From Bacteroidia bacterium (GTDB lineage: Bacteria > Bacteroidota > Bacteroidia > Bacteroidales > Prolixibacteraceae), in assembly GCA_025358025.1 (NCBI GenBank), contig JANYKW010000152.1, forward strand, positions 1-34,987: DNA of 34,987 nucleotides. The letters run 5' to 3'. Below, in pieces: positions 30,703 through 34,987 of this stretch. The notes below the pieces were generated by a model. That model did no database searches. It was not told the origin of the DNA and saw nothing but the letters and a program-made list of their open reading frames with translations. Positions within the stretch are counted from its first letter, which is position 1. The number at the start of each line of letters is the position of its first letter. The translations under genes were made by a program, and so were the position numbers.

Positions 30703-31788
30703 CTACTTTACCTTTTCCGGAGGGATTCCGGTTTCTTCAACTGCAACGGTCGAATTAATCCAACTTATAAATAATTTATAACCAATCGACATCACAATCG
30801 CTCCTGTAAATAGCCCGATAAAGCCGGAGAGGATAAATCCGCCAATGACGCCGATAAATATTACCAGCATGGGAACCGGTGCGCCTTTGCCCAATAAAAT
30901 GGGTTTCAGGATATTGTCCGAGAGTCCGGCCACCAAGAGAAGAACAGTCCAAATAGCCGCCGGCCCAAACTCTTTGGTTGCAAACATATAAGCAATGATG
31001 GGGAACGTAATAAAGAATAAAGGCAATTGAAGAACTCCCAGAACAAAAACCAGTAAGGTCCAAATTCCTGCATAAGGTACCCCTGCCAGCATAAACAGGA
31101 TGCCGTTCAACAAGGCAAGAATGAGTGCTACGCCAAGGATGCCCTTTACAACACTGCCGACTGTTTTCACGGTCATGTCGGCATACTCATCCCCTTTTTC
31201 GCCCGCTAATTTTCTGAAAAATTTACGGATTTCTTCTCCTGCCTCACCAAAAACCAGAAGGATACCGGCGATGATAAGCGATACCAGGATCTGGATTACT
31301 CCACCTGCAGCGCTCAAAATCCCTTTTCCTACTTTGCTGCCAACAACCAATAGCTGTTCCTGGTATTTGACAACGAGTTGCTGTAAATCACCTGAGGCAT
31401 TTTGCCAAAAATCAAAGACTTTATTTCCAATGATCGGCCATTCCTTTACCTTTTCGGTAGGTGGAGGTATAGAGAGAGTCCCATCTAAAAAGCTAACCTT
31501 TAGTGCTTTTACCTCCTCTACGAGGTTCCCAATCAGAAATCCGACAGGGACTATTAAAATGGCCAGGAAGGAAAAAACGATAATAAAAGAGGCCAGTTTC
31601 GGACTCCCACCCATCATATTGGATAGTTTTTTATGTAGCGGGAAAAGCGCCAGAGAGAGTATCATGCTCCATAACATGATGCTGACAAAAGGATACAAGA
31701 TCAACAGACACCAGGCAACAATCAGAATAAGAATGAACAGCCGGATGGTGGTGTCGTAAACTGAATTGTTTGAGGATTGATTTTTCAT
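30703..31788 (-). CDS. AI-2E-family transporter (PerM/TqsA superfamily)
   Basis: A 361-residue inner-membrane protein with about seven to eight hydrophobic segments. It opens with two helices (LFILILIVAWCLLILYPFVSIMLWSMILSLALFP), has a large soluble loop at about 95-150, a helix-rich middle and the conserved C-terminal run LLVAGLSDNILKPILLGKGAPVPMLVIFIGVIGGF, which is diagnostic of the AI-2E permease family. Members export autoinducer-2, Na+ or other small solutes; the substrate here is unknown. ATG at 31788. The next frame downstream (the SulP remnant) starts 2 nt after its stop. Confidence 0.9.
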   Translation of the reverse strand: MKNQSSNNSVYDTTIRLFILILIVAWCLLILYPFVSIMLWSMILSLALFPLHKKLSNMMGGSPKLASFIIVFSFLAILIVPVGFLIGNLVEEVKALKVSFLDGTLSIPPPTEKVKEWPIIGNKVFDFWQNASGDLQQLVVKYQEQLLVVGSKVGKGILSAAGGVIQILVSLIIAGILLVFGEAGEEIRKFFRKLAGEKGDEYADMTVKTVGSVVKGILGVALILALLNGILFMLAGVPYAGIWTLLVFVLGVLQLPLFFITFPIIAYMFATKEFGPAAIWTVLLLVAGLSDNILKPILLGKGAPVPMLVIFIGVIGGFILSGFIGLFTGAIVMSIGYKLFISWINSTVAVEETGIPPEKVK

Positions 31789-31917
31789 ACTTTTTTTAAT
31801 GATAGATTAAAATTAAAGAGGATAAATATTTCAGTCATTGGTAGATCTTCTAAAAAATCATTTTGCGTTCAGTTCATGAAATTACTAAATTCTGATTGAT
31901 TTTGGAACACTTGTAGT

Positions 31918-33033
31918 CTAGTTTCTTATGTAGCAACGAGTCCGTAAATAAGCCTCTCTTTCGTAGTTATCCCATATGCCGACTGCATTGATATTTGTTT
32001 CCAATTGCCCCGTTGTAATGCCAAAATTAACTTTTCGTTCAAGAGCGATTTCAGTCTGGGCGGCGTAGTATAGCGAATGAATTCCTTTATTTTGCCAATC
32101 GGGATGAACTCCATTGAAATACAAATCAATCGTATCATAATTCCTAAGCGCTTTCAGGATATGGATAAATCCGAAAGGAAATAATCTTCCATTTGCTTTT
32201 TTAAATGCTTTTGAAAGTGAAGGGAAAATTATACCAAAACCAACGACATTGTCTTTTTCATCCAGGATAAAGCATAAAAGCTCGGGGCGGGCAAAACCAA
32301 AATAGGATTCGGTGTAGTACTTAATTTGCTTTTCAGTCAATTCAGTAAAACCGTAGAGGTTTTTAAATGCAATATTTAAGGTATGAAAGAATTTTGGTAT
32401 CAGCGGAATAGCTTCCTTTTTGGTTTTTGGAATGAATGTTCTTACATTGTACTTATTGGCAATAAGCTTATTGATGCGGGCAATCTTTTCCGGAACCGGC
32501 CGGGTGGTATCTATTTTGTTCTGTACCCAGTCGACGGATTTAGTGAATCCATGTTTTTCCATGTGAACAGGAAAGTATGGATAATTATACGCGCTTGTTA
32601 TAGCCGGTTCATTCTCAAACCCTTCCACCAACATCCCCTCCGGGTCAAGATCCGAGAAGCCCAGCGGACCATGAATTCCCTTCATTCCACGGGCACTTCC
32701 CCATTCTTCAGCCGCATCCAGCAATGCTTTAGATACATCCGGGTCATCAATATAAGCAATCCAGCCAAATCGTGTTCGTTTATCGTTCCACCGTTCGTTG
32801 GCCTTATGATTAACAATGGCAGCTATCCGCCCTGCTACTTTATTGTCTTTATATGCCAGCAAATAGGCTGCGTCACAATGTTCAAACGATGGATTTTTTT
32901 TACGGCTAAAGGTATTCCACTCGTCGAAGATCAAAGGTGGAACCCAGTTTTTATCTTTTTTGTAAAGTTCGAAAGGAAACAGAATAAATCTCTTCATCTC
33001 TTTCCTTGTAATTGCTTCCTTAATTGTTATCAT
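31918..33033 (-). CDS. GNAT-like N-acetyltransferase-fold protein
   Basis: A 371-residue cytosolic protein with two acetyltransferase-like halves. The N-terminal part reads YKKDKNWVPPLIFDEWNTFSRKKNPSFEHCDAAYLLAYKDNKVAGRIAAIVNH. The C-terminal half contains the acetyl-CoA-binding motif A, GVHPDWQNKGIHSLYYAA, equivalent to the V..(Q/R)xxGx(G/A) loop. The middle GPLGFSDLDPEGMLVEGFE is typical of a conserved Bacteroidota family with no fixed name. Substrate and role are unknown. The ATG at 33033 is preferred over the TTG at 33054, which would add seven residues. It is transcribed alone. Confidence 0.7.
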   Translation of the reverse strand: MITIKEAITRKEMKRFILFPFELYKKDKNWVPPLIFDEWNTFSRKKNPSFEHCDAAYLLAYKDNKVAGRIAAIVNHKANERWNDKRTRFGWIAYIDDPDVSKALLDAAEEWGSARGMKGIHGPLGFSDLDPEGMLVEGFENEPAITSAYNYPYFPVHMEKHGFTKSVDWVQNKIDTTRPVPEKIARINKLIANKYNVRTFIPKTKKEAIPLIPKFFHTLNIAFKNLYGFTELTEKQIKYYTESYFGFARPELLCFILDEKDNVVGFGIIFPSLSKAFKKANGRLFPFGFIHILKALRNYDTIDLYFNGVHPDWQNKGIHSLYYAAQTEIALERKVNFGITTGQLETNINAVGIWDNYEREAYLRTRCYIRN

Positions 33034-33239
33034 TATAAGTTTCTTGTTTCTCAAATGATTTTTTATCCGGACCTGCCGATTTTTTCACCTAAAATTGATT
33101 CCCGGCAAGGTATGAACCCATTGGCAAATGTAAATTCTTCGGCATATATCCATCGCATCCGCGAAAAGGTGTTTAAACAGTTTCTAATTCAAATGCTAAT
33201 TTATACAAACTATCATCAGTTCTTTGGATTCAATTTCAT

Positions 33240-33290
33240 AAAAAAACAAAACTCATCGCTGTCCTACTGCATAGGTCCAGCCATGAGTTT
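33240..33290 (-). terminator. Rho-independent terminator after the 33338 barrel gene
   Basis: On the minus strand, AAACTCAT (33283-33290) pairs with ATGAGTTT (33249-33256), and the stem continues inward with one mismatch and a small bulge to CCTA/TAGG. The transcript then runs into TTTTGTTTTTTT (33240-33251). Confidence 0.8.
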
Positions 33291-33337
33291 GTTATCGTAA
33301 AATTGTTGTATGATTCACAACAATCCCCGGCCAATGA

Positions 33338-33949
33338 TTATTTTTTCTTGAAATCAAAACAAAGAACACCGCCTAAGCCAAACTGCCAGAGAGCAGCATA
33401 ATCCGTAACCGGATAGGCACCATACCAGCCATACCATATATCCGTACCGACTGCAGCGATTGAGTGCTGTAAATAAGCCTGTAATTTCAATGAAGCGGCT
33501 GAGCTGGTCTTGATTCTGACACCAAGTTTGGCATCCCAGGCAAATTTGGTTGCATTGTCATTATTATATCCAACAACATTCATACCCAATCCCAGTCCGC
33601 CATAGGGCATAATCTTCGCTTCCGGATCCGGACCAAAATATTTATTCCAACCCAGCATAATGTAATTCATGGAAACGTCAGTGGCAGTATTTGCGTTTAA
33701 CTTACCGGTGATTTCTGCAGTTGAAGCACTCCTTAGATATTTTAATTCTACTGATTGATCCCACATGGTGAAGAATTCAAAGCCACCACCATATTGAAAA
33801 GCTCCCGGAAAATGAATCTTGCCAGCATCGAGATTAACATTGGCCCCGAAGTTGTAACCGGCATCAAGGTTAAGGCTGATGGTGCCGGGTTGTGCACGCA
33901 AAGCTACTGAACACAATACAATAGCAGAAATAAATAAAAGTTTTTTCAT
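33338..33949 (-). CDS. Outer-membrane beta-barrel (opacity-like) protein
   Basis: A 203-residue exported barrel; the signal peptide is about residues 1-19 (ends LRAQ). Amphipathic strands include GTISLNLDAGYNFGANV, YGGGFEFFTMWDQSVELKYLRS, VSMNYIMLGWNKYFG, IMPYGGLGLGMNVVGY, FAWDAKLGVRIKTSSAASLKLQAYLQHSIAA and WQFGLGGVLCFDF, consistent with eight strands. The end FDFKKK follows the last strand. The role is unknown. The inverted repeat of the IS1595-type element lies only 28 bp upstream of the ATG, so the insertion has probably displaced its native promoter. Expression would now depend on an outward signal or on chance promoter sequences. Confidence 0.75.
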   Translation of the reverse strand: MKKLLFISAIVLCSVALRAQPGTISLNLDAGYNFGANVNLDAGKIHFPGAFQYGGGFEFFTMWDQSVELKYLRSASTAEITGKLNANTATDVSMNYIMLGWNKYFGPDPEAKIMPYGGLGLGMNVVGYNNDNATKFAWDAKLGVRIKTSSAASLKLQAYLQHSIAAVGTDIWYGWYGAYPVTDYAALWQFGLGGVLCFDFKKK

Positions 33950-33977
33950 GATAAAATTGTTACGTGACGATTAAAAT

Positions 33978-34002
33978 AAACTGCTTATCTGCTTCGCACA
34001 AG
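33978..34002 (+). repeat. Left terminal inverted repeat of the IS
   Basis: The first 17 nt (AAACTGCTTATCTGCTT) match the right end exactly in inverse; three mismatches then five further matches give 22 of 25. Confidence 0.9.
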
Positions 34003-34015
34003 TAAAGAAATTATT

Positions 34016-34023
34016 TAGCTTTG
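34016..34023 (+). promoter_or_regulatory. -7 box of the transposase gene
   Basis: TAGCTTTG, a full TAnnTTTG match, ends 3 nt before the ATG at 34027. A transcript from it would be leaderless or would start inside the gene, so translation of the full transposase from this promoter would be poor. Confidence 0.35.
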
Positions 34024-34026
34024 CCT

Positions 34027-34971
34027 ATGGCCATTGTAGAACACTATCCAAAAGATTTCCAAGAATTCCTCAGTCAATTCAAATCTGAAGAGGATTGCTG
34101 GAACTACATATTTGAATTGAGATGGCCAAATGGATATACTTGTCTAAAATGCAACAGTAATAAATACTGGCTAACCGAGAAAAAGTTGATTCATTGTTCT
34201 TCCTGTTAAAATCAAACATCAATTACGGGAGGTACAATATTTCAAGGGACGAGAAAACCATTATTGCTTTGGTTTCACATTATCTGGTGGGTTGTAGCAC
34301 AAAAAACTGGAGCAAGTGCTTATAACCTGAAAGATTTCATGGGATTTGGTTCATATGAAACAGCATGGGTTTGGCTACACAAACTTCGCAGAGCAATGGT
34401 ACGACCAGATAGAGACAAACTTGTAGGGTCAGTTGAGGTTGATGAGACCTATATTGGAGGCAAAGAAATCGGCAAAGGCAAACAAGGAAGGGGTGCAGAG
34501 ACTAAAACCTTAGTGGTTGTAGCTGCTGAATGTAAAGGGAAACAAATAGGTCGTGTCCGATTCAGCATTATATCTGACGCATCTGGGGATAATCTGCTGA
34601 GGTTTATTGAAGATAATATTGAACCAGGCAGTACAATTATCACCGATGGCTGGAGTGGCTATAGTACTTTATCTCAATCAAAGAAATTTAAGCATGAAGC
34701 AAAAATCATTTCTGGCAGTGGGCAAGAAGCACATGAATTATTACCCCATGTGCACATGGTTGATTCGCTTGTAAAGCGATGGCTTAATGGAACACATCAG
34801 GGAAACGTTTCGCCGAAACATCTGTCGTATTATCTTGATGAATTTGCTTTTCGATTCAATCGGAAACTTTCAACATACAGAGGGAAGTTGTTTTATCGGT
34901 TTATGCAACAAGCAGTGACAACCCCTCCGATGCCATTGAAAAAAATTGTGAAAGAGAATCAACTTGTTTAA
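34027..34971 (+). pseudogene. IS1595-type transposase with an in-frame TAA
   Basis: The frame from the ATG at 34027 reads a zinc-ribbon domain (YTCLKCNSNKYWLTEKKLIHCSSC, four Cys) and meets TAA at 34207-34209. The same frame then continues NQTSITGGTIFQGTRKPLLLWFH and the whole catalytic domain. That domain has the first Asp in VEVDETYIGGK, the second in IITDGWSGY, and the region HVHMVDSLVKRWLNGTHQG...YYLDEFAFRFNRK with the third acidic residue. One nonsense change at a variable position between CSSC and NQ explains it. Rejoined, the protein is about 314 residues, normal for the family. The second part has only a TTG at 34264 as possible restart, without the zinc ribbon. Activity in cis is unlikely unless readthrough occurs. 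Confidence 0.88.
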
Positions 34972-34987
34972 AGCAGATAAGCAGTTT
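34963..34987 (-). repeat. Right terminal inverted repeat of the IS
   Basis: Reverse complement AAACTGCTTATCTGCTT followed by TAAACAAG; it overlaps the transposase stop codon (34969-34971). The repeat may extend past the window edge. Confidence 0.9.

Larger units (their letters stand above)
33978..34987 (+). mobile_element. IS1595-family insertion sequence (ISXO2-like transposase)
   Basis: About 1010 bp from the left inverted repeat (33978-34002) to the right inverted repeat at the very end of the window (34963-34987). It encodes a single zinc-ribbon plus DDE transposase interrupted by a stop. The left flank is AT-rich (ATTAAAAT at 33970-33977), suitable for the 8-bp duplication typical of the family. 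The right flank lies outside the window, so the duplication cannot be checked. Confidence 0.88.

Noticed and set aside
27306-34209. Genome-wide stop-codon reassignment suggested by in-frame TAG and TAA
   Set aside because: Many intact genes in the window end normally at TAA, TAG and TGA with correct family lengths, so the two interruptions are local.

Overview
The window looks like a chromosomal stretch of a Bacteroidota bacterium, probably a Bacteroidales-type anaerobe. The evidence is a porG-uppS-bamA-ompH-ompH block with the type IX secretion gene porG, fused KorA plus KorB 2-oxoacid:ferredoxin oxidoreductase, several good matches to the Bacteroidota promoter (TTTG, about 20 nt, TAnnTTTG), few Shine-Dalgarno-like sequences, and many small secreted beta-barrel proteins with signal peptides ending before Gln. 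No rRNA, tRNA or CRISPR array was seen.

Layout. 1-2.0 kb: a four-helix-bundle protein and a decayed AbiE-type toxin-antitoxin locus. 2.1-4.1 kb: an SDR oxidoreductase and a two-domain VOC protein, probably one transcript. 4.2-4.9 kb: a HigBA-type toxin-antitoxin pair with a near-ideal promoter. 5.0-8.3 kb: alpha/beta hydrolase and pdxJ leftward, then a CBS-domain protein and nadK rightward. 8.6-15.2 kb: cell-envelope genes, namely porG (type IX secretion), uppS (undecaprenyl diphosphate), bamA (outer-membrane protein insertion), two Skp/OmpH chaperones, a textbook terminator, and murI (D-glutamate). 15.2-18.8 kb: a leftward transporter-nucleotidyltransferase-kinase trio that reads as a sugar or hexosamine salvage route. 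19.0-24.3 kb: gamma-class carbonic anhydrase-like protein, korAB and an acyl-CoA dehydrogenase. 24.4-33.9 kb: an accessory envelope region with a secreted protein carrying kinase-like motifs, two paralogous lipoproteins, beta-barrels (one broken by an in-frame TAG), a glycine-zipper protein, a K+ channel, a SulP/STAS remnant, an AI-2E-family permease and a GNAT-like protein. 33.98 kb to the end: an IS1595-family element with 25-bp imperfect terminal inverted repeats, whose transposase has an in-frame TAA.

The most unusual feature is a set of at least eight intergenic arrays of 7-bp (once 8-bp) units, most placed within a few bases of a stop codon. Several fold into inverted arrays that look like terminators. 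The unit sequence differs between loci (GAGAAAG, AGAYATR, TTAGCTG, an octamer), but one 24-nt stretch is identical at two loci 10 kb apart, and one array shows 21- and 28-nt higher-order periodicity. I read this as a slippage-driven 3'-end repeat system.

Other points of note are a Gly/Tyr-rich insertion in extracellular loop 2 of BamA, a 10-bp inverted repeat in the porG leader, a REP-like palindrome, and several genes caught in decay.
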